Positions 1 through 9,607 of a stretch of DNA of 48,615 bases are shown piece after piece. The notes below the pieces were generated by a model. That model saw only the letters and a list, made by a program, of their open reading frames with translations, was not told the origin of the DNA and searched no databases. The position numbers and the translations under genes were made by a program. The stretch comes from CAIOZA01 sp964464375 (GTDB taxonomy: Bacteria; Bacteroidota; Ignavibacteria; Kapaibacteriales; UBA2268): the NCBI GenBank assembly GCA_964464375.1, contig CAYXFU010000028.1:1-48615 (forward strand), read 5' to 3'. Positions within the stretch are counted from its first letter, which is position 1. The number at the start of each line of letters is the position of its first letter.

Positions 1-1
1 T

Positions 2-433
2 AAGTATTTTGTCAAAGACTTCTACAACGATCATATACGTAGATATAAGAAAAGACCAATTTACTGGCTGTTCTCCTCACCAAAGAAAAGCTTCAATGCT
101 CTGATTTACATGCATCGCTACACCCCCGATATGGTCTCCGTTGTGCTCAACAGCTACATGCGTGAATACAAAGCAAAACTCGAAACCAAGCGTCAAAATG
201 AGCAGAATATAAAGCTGAGCGAATCTTCCAGTCCATCCGATAAGATCAAAGCCGAGAAAGAAATAACAAAGATAGATGCTATACTGAAAGAACTTAAGGA
301 ATACGAAGAAACTCTGCACGATGCAGCAATGAGAAGAACAGCAATCGATTTGGACGATGGTGTTAAAGTCAATTATATGAAATTCAAGGAATTATTATAC
401 CCTATCAAGGGACTCGAAAAAGAAGAAGATTAG
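2..433 (+). CDS. pglX: PglX C-terminal end (BREX adenine-specific DNA methyltransferase), 5'-truncated by the window edge
   Basis: Open frame entering from the left edge, with 143 residues visible; an internal ATG at 110 is not the real start because the same frame stays open back to base 2. The stretch KRPIYWLFSSPKKSFNALIY followed by a charged helical tail is characteristic of the C-terminus of BREX PglX. PglX methylates host DNA at a non-palindromic site so that self can be told from phage DNA. The catalytic methyltransferase motifs lie upstream of the window. The stop is 3 bases before pglZ, and the order pglX-pglZ-brxL is that of BREX type 1. Identification rests on the tail sequence plus the two following genes. 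Confidence 0.9.
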   Translation, partial: KYFVKDFYNDHIRRYKKRPIYWLFSSPKKSFNALIYMHRYTPDMVSVVLNSYMREYKAKLETKRQNEQNIKLSESSSPSDKIKAEKEITKIDAILKELKEYEETLHDAAMRRTAIDLDDGVKVNYMKFKELLYPIKGLEKEED

Positions 434-436
434 AAA

Positions 437-2959
437 ATGAAAGAAAAAATAGAACAGATATTAAAAGAATCTTTCAATGTTCACAGGCTTGTTTTCTGGT
501 ACGACGACAAGTCCGAAATGAGAGATTTATTTGAATCGCTACAGTTAGACGGTATTGAAAAGATAGAAATTCAGAACAATGAATTCGGGATTAAATATCG
601 TGTAATTCTCCAGGAACCGGAACAGAAATTCTTAATCTATCAGTCAGCACCGAAGCCTTCTGACGAAGCGAACTGGCTTTTGGATCTGATACTTTCACAC
701 AAAGAATTCAAAACCGATCCATCTTCTATATATCTCCAGGAGCTTGGACTGACATCCGATCTTAACGATGTCGTCATCGAACATATTGAATTTTTCAAGA
801 ATCAGCAAAGAGTAAAAAAACTAAAAGAGATGCTTATTGCTACCGAATCCAAGGATAGCCTCAGATTTAAAATGATTGCTGTAATATGTAATGAAGAACT
901 AGAATTCGATAAAGTTCTTTTTTCTTTGTTTACCGAGATATTAGATTCTTACACCGATTCAAATGAATTATTCAAAAACAAGTATGAAAAATATACTCAA
1001 ATCGAAAAATTCAATTTAGGTCAATTCTTCTGGAATAAAGTTAAAACCCTTTATAACTATTCCAATCCAAGCCCTTCAATTAAAGATTTTGTTATTGAAT
1101 TATTATCTCACAATCTCTTTTACAATCTGAAACCTGAAAGAGCAAAGCTGAATAATGAAGCCAATATTTTGATTAGTCATTGGAAAGAAAATTCAAAGTA
1201 TTTGAGTAAATATAAAGAGATTTCTACAAAATTATCAAAAGAAATTAACCTTGAATCTGTTATTCAAGTGTCAAAGATTGAGGATTTTCTCAACAAAGAC
1301 ACTTTTAATATTATTGACCAGAGAATCATAGTTGAAATCAGGAACTTGCTAGTTACAGGTAACTTTGTAAATAAAGAAATACAGGACTGGATTAGTGAAA
1401 GAACTAATAAGTTTTTCTATTCAGATTTTGAAAATATTTATCAAGGTCTGAGTAAAGCTTCCAACTTAATTGATTCAATACAGAAAAACACTTTCCAGAT
1501 TGAAAGTACCACTCAGGGTATCATTAAATATGTAAGCACCTTTTATCTATTAGATAAACATTACAGACAGTACACAGCGATTGCCGAGCAACTTAACGAC
1601 AGCGGTATTTTCAAAGATTTGACCGAGAAAATTGAAAAGCTTTACAGCAACTCTTTCTTGCTTAAACTAAATGACAACTGGCAAAAAGAGGTAGATAAGC
1701 TCGACAATTGGAAGTTTCCCGAATTCAATATGCAGATAGATTTCTACAACAAATACATAAAAAAATTTCAGGATAGCAATAATCGTATATTTGTGATCAT
1801 TTCTGATGCATTCAGATACGAGATAGGTCAGGAACTGGGTGAAATGATAATCAAAGAGGATAGGTACGAAGCAGAACTAGATTTCCAGATAAGTACAATG
1901 CCAAGCTACACACAACTCGGTATGGCTGCAATGTTGCCCCATACTCAATTATCATTCGACAATGAGAACGAAATGGTAAATGTCGATGGACAAAGTTCAT
2001 CCGGCACCGGCAACAGAACCAAGATATTGCAGAAATATAGTGCTGATTCAATTGCCGTTACTGCAGAAGAATTCCTGCTTATGAAGTCAAATACTGAGGG
2101 CAGAGAATTTATTAAACCTTACAGTATTGTCTATATATACAGCAATACAATCGATAAGACAGGTGACAACAAAGATTCAGAGCATAGAACATTCATTGCA
2201 GTCGAAGAAGAGCTAAAAAAATTATTGAAATTGACCAAGCAGATAGCTAATATGAATGGCTACAATACAATTATCACTGCCGATCATGGCTTTATTTATC
2301 AGCACAAGAAATTGGATGATACCGATTTTACGGATTTTGAAGCTTTTGGTAAGCAGTACAAGAAAAACAGAAGATTCGTAATTGGCAAGAATCTGGATGA
2401 AGATATGTCTGTCAAAAAGTTCACATCAGCGCAACTTGGTGTCGAAGGTGATAAAGACTTTTTGATTCCAAAATCTATCAACAGAATTCGTGTCCAGGGA
2501 GCTGGCAGTAGATTTGTTCATGGAGGAGCATCACTTCAGGAAATAATAGTACCGATTCTTAAGGTAAACAAGAAGCGTCAGTCGGATGTTTCGAAAGTCG
2601 ATGTTGATTTGATACACTCAGGGAACAAAATCACAAGTAATCGTATTGGTTTGAGCTTCTACCAAAAGGAGTTAGTTGGAGATAAGGTTATTAAGCGAAC
2701 TTTAAGGATAGCATTCTATAATAAAAAAGATGAACTGACATCCGATGTGTTTCTGAAAGATTTTGATAACAGCAATTCGAATGAAAGCACGAAAGAAATT
2801 AGTTATACTTTCAATCTAACATCTGACAACACAAAACTGACTGATTCAGAAATCACCTTAAAATTTGAAGAGCCGATTGAAGGAGCTTCTCAATACAGTT
2901 TATACAAAGAATATAAATTCCCTTTGTACCTAACTTTTTATAACGAATTTGATATTTAA
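437..2959 (+). CDS. pglZ: PglZ, BREX phosphatase-domain protein (type A)
   Basis: 840 residues, the usual length for BREX-1 PglZ. It has a long, poorly conserved N-terminal half and an alkaline-phosphatase-superfamily PglZ domain. Visible metal-site motifs are IFVIISDAFRYEIG near residue 450 (Asp ligand) and TADHGF near residue 613 (Asp-His ligands). The C-terminal ~120 residues look like a beta-rich appendage. PglZ is a core BREX component required for defence and associates with the methyltransferase; its enzymatic target is not settled. The gene follows the pglX stop by 3 bases and precedes brxL by 14, so the three are surely co-transcribed. No frameshift is seen. Confidence 0.95.
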   Translation: MKEKIEQILKESFNVHRLVFWYDDKSEMRDLFESLQLDGIEKIEIQNNEFGIKYRVILQEPEQKFLIYQSAPKPSDEANWLLDLILSHKEFKTDPSSIYLQELGLTSDLNDVVIEHIEFFKNQQRVKKLKEMLIATESKDSLRFKMIAVICNEELEFDKVLFSLFTEILDSYTDSNELFKNKYEKYTQIEKFNLGQFFWNKVKTLYNYSNPSPSIKDFVIELLSHNLFYNLKPERAKLNNEANILISHWKENSKYLSKYKEISTKLSKEINLESVIQVSKIEDFLNKDTFNIIDQRIIVEIRNLLVTGNFVNKEIQDWISERTNKFFYSDFENIYQGLSKASNLIDSIQKNTFQIESTTQGIIKYVSTFYLLDKHYRQYTAIAEQLNDSGIFKDLTEKIEKLYSNSFLLKLNDNWQKEVDKLDNWKFPEFNMQIDFYNKYIKKFQDSNNRIFVIISDAFRYEIGQELGEMIIKEDRYEAELDFQISTMPSYTQLGMAAMLPHTQLSFDNENEMVNVDGQSSSGTGNRTKILQKYSADSIAVTAEEFLLMKSNTEGREFIKPYSIVYIYSNTIDKTGDNKDSEHRTFIAVEEELKKLLKLTKQIANMNGYNTIITADHGFIYQHKKLDDTDFTDFEAFGKQYKKNRRFVIGKNLDEDMSVKKFTSAQLGVEGDKDFLIPKSINRIRVQGAGSRFVHGGASLQEIIVPILKVNKKRQSDVSKVDVDLIHSGNKITSNRIGLSFYQKELVGDKVIKRTLRIAFYNKKDELTSDVFLKDFDNSNSNESTKEISYTFNLTSDNTKLTDSEITLKFEEPIEGASQYSLYKEYKFPLYLTFYNEFDI

Positions 2960-2973
2960 TTGGAGAGTCAATC

Positions 2974-5001
2974 ATGGATAATCTGGATGTAAAACTCAAT
3001 CAATTTTTTCCCGGTAAAGTTGTAAGAAAAGACCTGACCAAGCAAATCAAGGAAGGTATTAATGTACCGATCTATGTTCTTGAATATTTGCTCGGAATGT
3101 ATTGCGCAACCGATGACGAAGAAACAATCAAAGATGGAATTATAAAAGTAAAGGAAATATTATCTCAGAATTATGTCAGACCTGATGAAGCTGAAAAAGT
3201 AAAATCTAAGATAAAAGAAAAGGGAAAATATAAGATCATAGATAAAGTAACCGTAAAGTTGAATGATAAATTGGACCGTTACGAAGGCTTTCTCTCAGCT
3301 CTTGGTTTAAAAAATCTGATAGTTGATAATTCTTATGTTAGAAAATATGAAAAACTCCTCGCAGGTGGCATTTGGTGCATTCTTACTATTGAGTACCAAT
3401 ATGATGAAAGTTCGCACGACTCACCATTCCTAATATCTGAATTGAAGCCAATTCAAATGCCTGGTCTCGATCTTTCTGAGTACATTGATGTCAGAAAGAA
3501 TTTTACATTAACTGAATGGATGGATGTGATTTGCCGAAGCGTCGGCATGGAACCTGTGAACCTAACCGAACAGGTAAAATGGCATATCGTGGCTAGAATG
3601 ATACCTTTCGTCGAGAAGAATTATAATATCTGTGAACTTGGTCCGAGAGGTACTGGCAAGTCTTATGTCTATGACGAGATCAGTCCGTATTCAATCCTGA
3701 TTTCAGGAGGTCAAACCACTGTAGCAAACCTCTTCTACAACATGAGTTCTAGGACAATTGGACTTGTGGGATTGTGGGATGTAGTTGCTTTCGATGAAGT
3801 TGCAGGTATCAATCTAAAAGATAAAGACGGCATCCAGATAATGAAAGGTTTCATGGCAAACGGCTCTTTCTCAAGAGGTAAAGAGAGCATTAATGCTGAT
3901 GCTTCGATGGTATTTGTTGGCAATATCAATGGTTCTATTGAGAATCTGGTTAAGACAAGCCATTTACTTGTTCCATTCCCCAAAGAAATGATAGATACAG
4001 CCTTCTTTGATAGGTTCCACCACTATCTTCCCGGATGGGAAGTTCCCAAAATGCGTCCGGAATTCTTCACTAATAATTATGGATTCATTACCGACTATTT
4101 CTCTGAATGTTTGAGAGAATTGAAGAAACAGAATTTCTCGGATGCAATCTTCGATTTCTTTAGATTAGGCAAAGACCTTAATCAGAGAGATACTATCGCT
4201 GTTAAAAGAACAGTCAGCGGTTTGATTAAACTTTTATTCCCTGATGGAAATTACACGAAAGAAGATGTTCAGAAATGCCTCGAATATGCTTTAGTTGGTA
4301 GAAGACGAGTAAAAGAGCAGCTCAAAAAAATCGGAGGAATGGAATTCTATGATGTTCATTTCTCTTACATCGATCTTGCTGACAATGAAGAGCATTTTGT
4401 TAGAGTTCCTGAATCAGGCGGAAAATCTTTAATTCCTGAAGGTGATTTACCGAATGGTACTGTTTATTCCATCGCACAAAATACTGAATCAGGTCACAAA
4501 GGCTTGTTCAGATTAGATTTGCAGAAAATGTCCGGTAACGGAAAAATTAGTGATACAGGCTTTGGTGGTGGTACAGCTATCAAAGAAGAATTAAAAGAAG
4601 CCATCAATTATGTCCGTTCTAATCTATCAAGAGTAACCCAACTGGTAAAGTATAGCGATTATGAATATCATCTAAAGGCTTCCGATCTTAACGGCATCGG
4701 TAACATAAGAGGTTTAGAGCTGGCTATCTTCCTCTCTATCGTGTCAGGTTTAACAGGCAGATCTTTGCTCCCCCAGTTAATTGTTCTAGGCTCTATGAGC
4801 ATTGGAGGCTCGATAATCGGCTCTGATAATTTAGCTGACTATCTCCAGGTCGCACAGGATAGCGGAGCAAAGAAGATTCTATTACCGGCAGTAGATGTTA
4901 ATCAATTCGGCAAGGTCCCTGCGGATCTCATCGCAAGTTTTAGTTTACTAATTTACAACGATCCCGTAGATGCTGCTTTCAAAGCCATGGGATTGCAATA
5001 G
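2974..5001 (+). CDS. brxL: BrxL, BREX AAA+ Lon-like protein
   Basis: 675 residues. The N-terminal ~200 residues form the BrxL-specific domain. An AAA+ core follows, with Walker A GPRGTGKS near residue 224 and Walker B-like VVAFDEVAG near residue 270. The C-terminal part resembles the Lon protease fold (from about residue 555, with GIGNIRGLELAIFLS, then SGAKKILLPAVD). BrxL is a core BREX type 1 protein; family members assemble as DNA-binding AAA+ rings. The classic Lon GPSAG-type nucleophile motif is not evident at the corresponding position, so protease activity is doubtful. It starts 14 bases after pglZ with a GGAGAG-like ribosome site and ends the recognisable BREX operon. Confidence 0.95.
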   Translation: MDNLDVKLNQFFPGKVVRKDLTKQIKEGINVPIYVLEYLLGMYCATDDEETIKDGIIKVKEILSQNYVRPDEAEKVKSKIKEKGKYKIIDKVTVKLNDKLDRYEGFLSALGLKNLIVDNSYVRKYEKLLAGGIWCILTIEYQYDESSHDSPFLISELKPIQMPGLDLSEYIDVRKNFTLTEWMDVICRSVGMEPVNLTEQVKWHIVARMIPFVEKNYNICELGPRGTGKSYVYDEISPYSILISGGQTTVANLFYNMSSRTIGLVGLWDVVAFDEVAGINLKDKDGIQIMKGFMANGSFSRGKESINADASMVFVGNINGSIENLVKTSHLLVPFPKEMIDTAFFDRFHHYLPGWEVPKMRPEFFTNNYGFITDYFSECLRELKKQNFSDAIFDFFRLGKDLNQRDTIAVKRTVSGLIKLLFPDGNYTKEDVQKCLEYALVGRRRVKEQLKKIGGMEFYDVHFSYIDLADNEEHFVRVPESGGKSLIPEGDLPNGTVYSIAQNTESGHKGLFRLDLQKMSGNGKISDTGFGGGTAIKEELKEAINYVRSNLSRVTQLVKYSDYEYHLKASDLNGIGNIRGLELAIFLSIVSGLTGRSLLPQLIVLGSMSIGGSIIGSDNLADYLQVAQDSGAKKILLPAVDVNQFGKVPADLIASFSLLIYNDPVDAAFKAMGLQ

Positions 5002-5015
5002 AGGGAGTAGAAATA

Positions 5016-5267
5016 TGATATTCACTCGATTCTGAAGCTAATGTTGTTGTAAATTCTGTAATGACTTGGCTTTATTGGAAAATCGGACAGAGAATTCGCC
5101 ATGAAATACTTCGTGGAGAGCGTGCTGAGTATGGCAAACAAATTGTCGTATCGCTGTCACGACAATTAGAACAAGAATTTGGCAACAGTTATTCTGAGAA
5201 AAATTTAAGAAGAATGATACAATTTGCTGAATCTTTTCCTGATGAGAACATTGTCTCTACACTGTAG
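5016..5267 (+). pseudogene. Decayed YhcG/DUF1016-family nuclease, N-terminal fragment
   Basis: The reading frame is open from just after a TGA at 5016. It encodes SEANVVVNSVMTWLYWKIGQ and then a strong DUF1016 N-terminal (YhcG-type PDDEXK nuclease) match running to FPDENIVSTL. Family members are roughly 340-380 residues and continue from STL into SRQLSW. Here an in-frame TAG replaces the next codon, followed by GQL, and the similarity then ends. An ATG at 5014 is in another frame and stops at once, so the true start also seems lost. The catalytic C-terminal nuclease domain is absent. It is therefore a remnant, squeezed between brxL and the RhuM-family gene. Confidence 0.8.
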
Positions 5268-5307
5268 GGACAATTAAATTGTAAATGAAAATTTAAATAG
5301 ATAGAAA

Positions 5308-6348
5308 ATGAAAATACCAAAACAGGCTCCAAAGCAAATTCAAGATAGTCAGATAATAATTTATCAGACCGAGGATGGCAAAACAAAACTAGATGTTCGC
5401 CTTGAGGACGAAACCGTTTGGCTTACACAATACCAGATGCAGTTGTTGTTTGATACCACAAAGCAGAATATAAGTTTACACATCAATAATTTATTTAAAG
5501 AGGGTGAACTTAACAGAGATTCAGTTGTCAAGGATTACTTGACAACTGCCACAGATGATAAAAACTATTTAACAAAATATTATAACCTTGATGTCATCAT
5601 ATCAGTAGGCTATCGTGTAAAATCTCCCCAGGGTACTCAATTTAGAATTTGGGCAACACAAAGGCTTCGAGAGTATATTGTCAAGGGCTTCGTTCTCGAT
5701 GATGAGAGACTAAAAAACCCAGATCAACCTTATGATTATTTTGAGGAACTACTCAGACGCCTTCAGGATATACGTACATCCGAAAGACGTTTCTACCAGA
5801 AAATTACAGACATCTATGCTACCAGTGTTGACTATGACCCAACAACCGAGATGAGTATTGAGTTCTTTAAGACGGTTCAGAATAAAATGCACTGGGCGAT
5901 TACAGGCAAAACAGCTGCCGAAATCATTTATGATAGGGCAGATAGCAACAAAGAAAATATGGGTCTCACCACCTGGCGTGGAGCTAGAGTCAGAAAACAC
6001 GACACCGAAATTGCCAAAAACTATCTTAACGAAGAAGAACTTTTAGCTTTGAACAACTTGACTGAGCAATATCTAGTATTCGCGGAAGGTCAGGCTATGA
6101 GAAAAATCCCTATGTATATGCGCGACTGGCTAACAAAATTACATGGTTTTCTCGAACTAAATGACAGAGATATCCTGGAGAATGCAGGTAATATTTCCCA
6201 TCAACTTGCTGTCGATCATGCACACAAAGAATATGATAGATTTAATTTCAAAATGATAGATGAGAATAATGCAAAGGGATCAGATTTTGATAAATTTGCA
6301 AAAATGTTGACAGAATCAAAAAAAGCGAATAAATCAAAGAAGAAATAG
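5308..6348 (+). CDS. rhuM: RhuM family protein (virulence-protein family)
   Basis: 346 residues, full length for the RhuM family. The conserved N-terminal region (VWLTQYQMQLLFDTTKQNIS, then NLDVIISVGYRVKS and FRIWATQRLREYIVKGF) is clear and covers about residues 35-135. The C-terminal half is rich in charged helices and ends in a Lys-rich tail. RhuM was named from a Salmonella pathogenicity island. Its biochemical role is unknown, but members commonly sit inside or beside restriction and defence loci, as here directly after BREX and a YhcG remnant. A weak purine-rich ribosome site (GATAGAAA) precedes the ATG. The family call is firm; the function is not. Confidence 0.88.
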   Translation: MKIPKQAPKQIQDSQIIIYQTEDGKTKLDVRLEDETVWLTQYQMQLLFDTTKQNISLHINNLFKEGELNRDSVVKDYLTTATDDKNYLTKYYNLDVIISVGYRVKSPQGTQFRIWATQRLREYIVKGFVLDDERLKNPDQPYDYFEELLRRLQDIRTSERRFYQKITDIYATSVDYDPTTEMSIEFFKTVQNKMHWAITGKTAAEIIYDRADSNKENMGLTTWRGARVRKHDTEIAKNYLNEEELLALNNLTEQYLVFAEGQAMRKIPMYMRDWLTKLHGFLELNDRDILENAGNISHQLAVDHAHKEYDRFNFKMIDENNAKGSDFDKFAKMLTESKKANKSKKK

Positions 6349-6547
6349 AAAGAAAAAATATGGAATGTCTTTCCTAAGACTTTGTGAAGCTTAATTTAGA
6401 GGATTTGTGGAGACTAAAAGCAATCTTAAAATAATCTTTGAATTTAGTGAGTTGTTTGTAAAATCAGTATGTGCAAAAATTGCACATACTCTCGATTTAC
6501 AATTCAATTCTAATGAACAAAATAAATCATTTATTTATAGGTATTAA
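6349..6547. promoter_or_regulatory. Intergenic region with a perfect 10-base inverted repeat (probable operator)
   Basis: About 200 bases with no gene between the RhuM-family gene and the DUF6361 gene. At 6467-6489 lies GTATGTGCAA-AAA-TTGCACATAC, a perfect 10-base dyad with a 3-base centre. This is typical of a binding site for a dimeric transcription factor and lies 59 bases before the ATG of the next gene. The G+C content of the arms is too low and there is no T-run, so a terminator is unlikely. The regulator is not identified; no obvious autoregulated repressor lies next to it. Confidence 0.55.
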
Positions 6548-7786
6548 ATGACATCAATTGGTTGGATAGACTTTTCTCCATCACAGCGAGACAGAGTCGG
6601 TTCGGTTTTAGATTTGCTTAGCCCTGAAGGAATGGTAGATGAGCTTGGAATGGGAACGATAAGAGATGCATTAGCCAATGAGATGTTTCCGGGAATCAGT
6701 ACAATCCAGACAAGAGCAAAATACTTTTTTATTATTCCATACATTCTCTATGACTTCCAGATAGCAAAACCTGCACAAAGGAAGGGCAAATTACCTTCAA
6801 AATATTTGGAGGATAGAGAATATGAAATAATGTGGGAATTAGCAGCAACCTACGATTACATTGAAGGTAAAGGTGTTATTGGTATCTCAAAAAAGAAACC
6901 TAATAAGATTGTCAGACGCCCTTCTACTATTTATTGGAATGGTCTGTATACTTACCAATTCATTGATACAAAAGGGTTAGGTACAGATCTCTTTCTCGAT
7001 CAAACTGTCAAATCCTCAATGGAATCACTTCTATCTAAGGTTTTGAGTACTGATGATACAATGGGAGATGATCTGGATGCAGAACACGAAAACACCTTCA
7101 GAATCAAAGTCCCTATAAAATTGAACTGGACTGAGAATTTAAACTTAGATTTATCACAGGAAGAAGCTGAATTCTTTCGTGACCGCATTCGTTCAGTGGC
7201 AAAAGGCAAATTGATTGCAGAACTATTGACAGATGATAAACTTTGGCAGATATTTCTGGATTCCAAGAACTTTATGGAATTTGCTCATGCCGCACAGTCT
7301 CTCCCTCTTAAAGAGAACTTAAAATCAATTCTCATACTTGCTAATGACTTCTCAGAACTTATGTATGGAGCACATGTAACATATAACTGTCTGTTGCATA
7401 ATGAGGTGTTTAATAGCGACAACTTCGACGAAGAAAAGGAGCACTGGTTATATTACATCAAAGATAATATGATTGATTTTAACAGCTTTAATCCTGATAA
7501 TCTATTTACTTATGCTCTGACAACCAGAACCACAACAATGAAATTTGTTAAGGATTGGTGGAAGCTAACACTCAACAAAGAAAATGACATGAAGAAACTA
7601 AGGAAGATGATTGAATTCCAGGAAGCATCAGTTAAAGGCAGCAAAGCAAGGCTGAGATGGAAAAAAACAGAAGATGTAAGAGAGAATAAGTGGATAGGTC
7701 TTAGCTATCTAGGATATCGTTTTAATCAGGTGAGAACAATTATAACAGACATTAGAACAGGATTAAAAAATAATGCTTCATCCTAA
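6548..7786 (+). CDS. DUF6361 family protein
   Basis: 412 residues. The N-terminus (IGWIDFSPSQRDRVGSVLDL, then LGMGTIRDALANEMFPG and TRAKYFFIIPYILYDF) is the signature of the DUF6361 family, whose function is unknown. No enzyme motif is apparent; the protein is mostly alpha-helical with aromatic-rich patches. It is the first gene of a packed set, and its end overlaps the start of the phospholipase-D-like gene by 14 bases, implying translational coupling. The set lies directly downstream of BREX, so a defence role is the natural inference, but it rests on context only. Confidence 0.85.
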   Translation: MTSIGWIDFSPSQRDRVGSVLDLLSPEGMVDELGMGTIRDALANEMFPGISTIQTRAKYFFIIPYILYDFQIAKPAQRKGKLPSKYLEDREYEIMWELAATYDYIEGKGVIGISKKKPNKIVRRPSTIYWNGLYTYQFIDTKGLGTDLFLDQTVKSSMESLLSKVLSTDDTMGDDLDAEHENTFRIKVPIKLNWTENLNLDLSQEEAEFFRDRIRSVAKGKLIAELLTDDKLWQIFLDSKNFMEFAHAAQSLPLKENLKSILILANDFSELMYGAHVTYNCLLHNEVFNSDNFDEEKEHWLYYIKDNMIDFNSFNPDNLFTYALTTRTTTMKFVKDWWKLTLNKENDMKKLRKMIEFQEASVKGSKARLRWKKTEDVRENKWIGLSYLGYRFNQVRTIITDIRTGLKNNASS

Positions 7787-9605
7787 AAAAGACAGAATAG
7801 ATTACGGAGAACAACTGATACCACCTGAAGGTTATGAATTGGATTATGCAGTGGGAACTACTTATTCATTAGATCTCGAAGCATTGATGATTATGCCTGT
7901 AGCTTTATTTTACTCCCAAAAGCTTGATGGTACACCTGACGAATTGAGATATGATATGCTTGATGCTATAACGAAGTCAGCAGATAAAATCACAATTTAC
8001 TATCAAAATGGTCAATTAAAGGTGCCCTTGAAGTATCATCATTTGATGGCATATTGGGAACAGGGTATTCAGCCAATCACTATGCCTAATCACATGAGTT
8101 CTTTCCACCCAAAGGTTTGGGTAATCAGATACGTGAGCAAGGAATTTCTTCCAAAATACAGGGTGCTGGTAACAAGTAGGAACATGACATTTACTCGTGA
8201 CTGGGATGTTGCTGTGGCAACCGATGGAGATGTTACAGACAAAGAACAGACGAAAAACAAACCACTAATTCATTTCCTCCAATATGTAGTCAGTAAAGGC
8301 AAAAAGAAATTGCCCAAGTCTTTTATTGAAGATTTGCAGTATGTGAAATTCGAAATACCAGATAAATTCAAATCCTTCAAGTTTATTCCTATTGGAGTAC
8401 CGAATCCCGATAATGATAAGCCGTATTTAAATCCAATTACATTAGCAAAGATTGTATTTGACGAACTGTTAATAATATCACCATTTCTTGATAAGACAAC
8501 ACTTGAAAAGCTTACCATTTCTAATACCAAAAAGCCTTACTTATTGAGCAGGAAAGATGAATTAGATGGGATTGCTAATGAAACTCTTAAAAAATTCAAT
8601 TGCTGGCAATTTTCTACTTTCTTTCAGGAAGCTGAGTATTACCAGGAATTGGAAGAAGATGGAATGACACCTTTAGCTCAGTCATTACATGCAAAGTTAT
8701 TTGTCTTAATAGCCAATCAAATCACTTACTGGTACTTAGGTTCAGCAAATTGCAGTGACCCGGCTCAGATACGAAATGTAGAATTTATGGTTGAATTAAA
8801 AGCTGAAGATTCGACTAACCTAAAGCCAAAAGATGTCTTTAGAGCATTAACAGATCCAAGTAAATCAGATGGTATATCATTATTTACTGAATATGAAACT
8901 TCATCAATAGGAACAGTTGAAGAGCAAAAAAGAATAGATGCTGATATTAGAAAAATTAAATATGATATTTGTTTAATGCCTTTAAAAGGTAAAGTTCAAT
9001 TAATTGAAGGCGGAACAGCTTACAATTTATCTTTAGAAATTGATGCAACAAATCTTCATATTCCCCAGGAATACACAGTTAAAGTAAAACCTTTACCTGA
9101 GCCCCAAAAGGCATCTGTGAAGCTAGAAGAACTATGTGTAAATTTAATAAATGAATTTACTGGTTATTCAGAAACTTCACTGAGTATTTTCTTGATCTTT
9201 GAAATTGGTTCTGGTAAGGAAGTTTATAGTTCGTTCTTACTTCCTATGCAGATAGAGCTACCCAATTCCAGATTAAATAAAATTTTTACATCAATTATCA
9301 ATAGCAAAGATAAGTTTTATAAATATCTTGCCTTTTTACTAACTGGGGAAGAAATTGATTTAATCAAGCCATCAAGTCCAGGTGAGAGATTACAAGGTCA
9401 TGCACACAGCAATCCACAAACTTTTGCCGGAACTCCGGTTTATGAAAAGCTTTTGATCGCTGCCAGCCGATTCCCTAATAAATTAAAATCTATCGACGCA
9501 CTAATTAAAAGATTAAAAGTTGAAACTGACGATAATGAAGAGCAAATAATAACAGATGAATTTGAGAGTTTCTGGCAGGTATTTCAAACATTTATTAAGA
9601 ACTGA
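7773..9605 (+). CDS. Phospholipase D-like (HKD) superfamily protein
   Basis: 610 residues with two HKD-type catalytic halves. The first is FHPKVWVI near residue 110, followed by TSRNMTFTRDWD. The second is LHAKLFVL near residue 305, followed by LGSANCSDPAQIRNVEF. Both His-Lys pairs and the downstream Asn/Ser and acidic positions are present, so the site looks intact. PLD-fold proteins cleave phosphodiester bonds, and in defence systems (for example DrmC of DISARM, MkoB of Mokosh) they are thought to act as nucleases or in nucleic-acid binding. It overlaps the DUF6361 gene by 14 bases and is followed after 2 bases by the helicase, a layout that suggests one complex. The C-terminal ~200 residues have no recognised domain. 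Confidence 0.85.
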   Translation: MLHPKKDRIDYGEQLIPPEGYELDYAVGTTYSLDLEALMIMPVALFYSQKLDGTPDELRYDMLDAITKSADKITIYYQNGQLKVPLKYHHLMAYWEQGIQPITMPNHMSSFHPKVWVIRYVSKEFLPKYRVLVTSRNMTFTRDWDVAVATDGDVTDKEQTKNKPLIHFLQYVVSKGKKKLPKSFIEDLQYVKFEIPDKFKSFKFIPIGVPNPDNDKPYLNPITLAKIVFDELLIISPFLDKTTLEKLTISNTKKPYLLSRKDELDGIANETLKKFNCWQFSTFFQEAEYYQELEEDGMTPLAQSLHAKLFVLIANQITYWYLGSANCSDPAQIRNVEFMVELKAEDSTNLKPKDVFRALTDPSKSDGISLFTEYETSSIGTVEEQKRIDADIRKIKYDICLMPLKGKVQLIEGGTAYNLSLEIDATNLHIPQEYTVKVKPLPEPQKASVKLEELCVNLINEFTGYSETSLSIFLIFEIGSGKEVYSSFLLPMQIELPNSRLNKIFTSIINSKDKFYKYLAFLLTGEEIDLIKPSSPGERLQGHAHSNPQTFAGTPVYEKLLIAASRFPNKLKSIDALIKRLKVETDDNEEQIITDEFESFWQVFQTFIKN

Positions 9606-9607
9606 TA

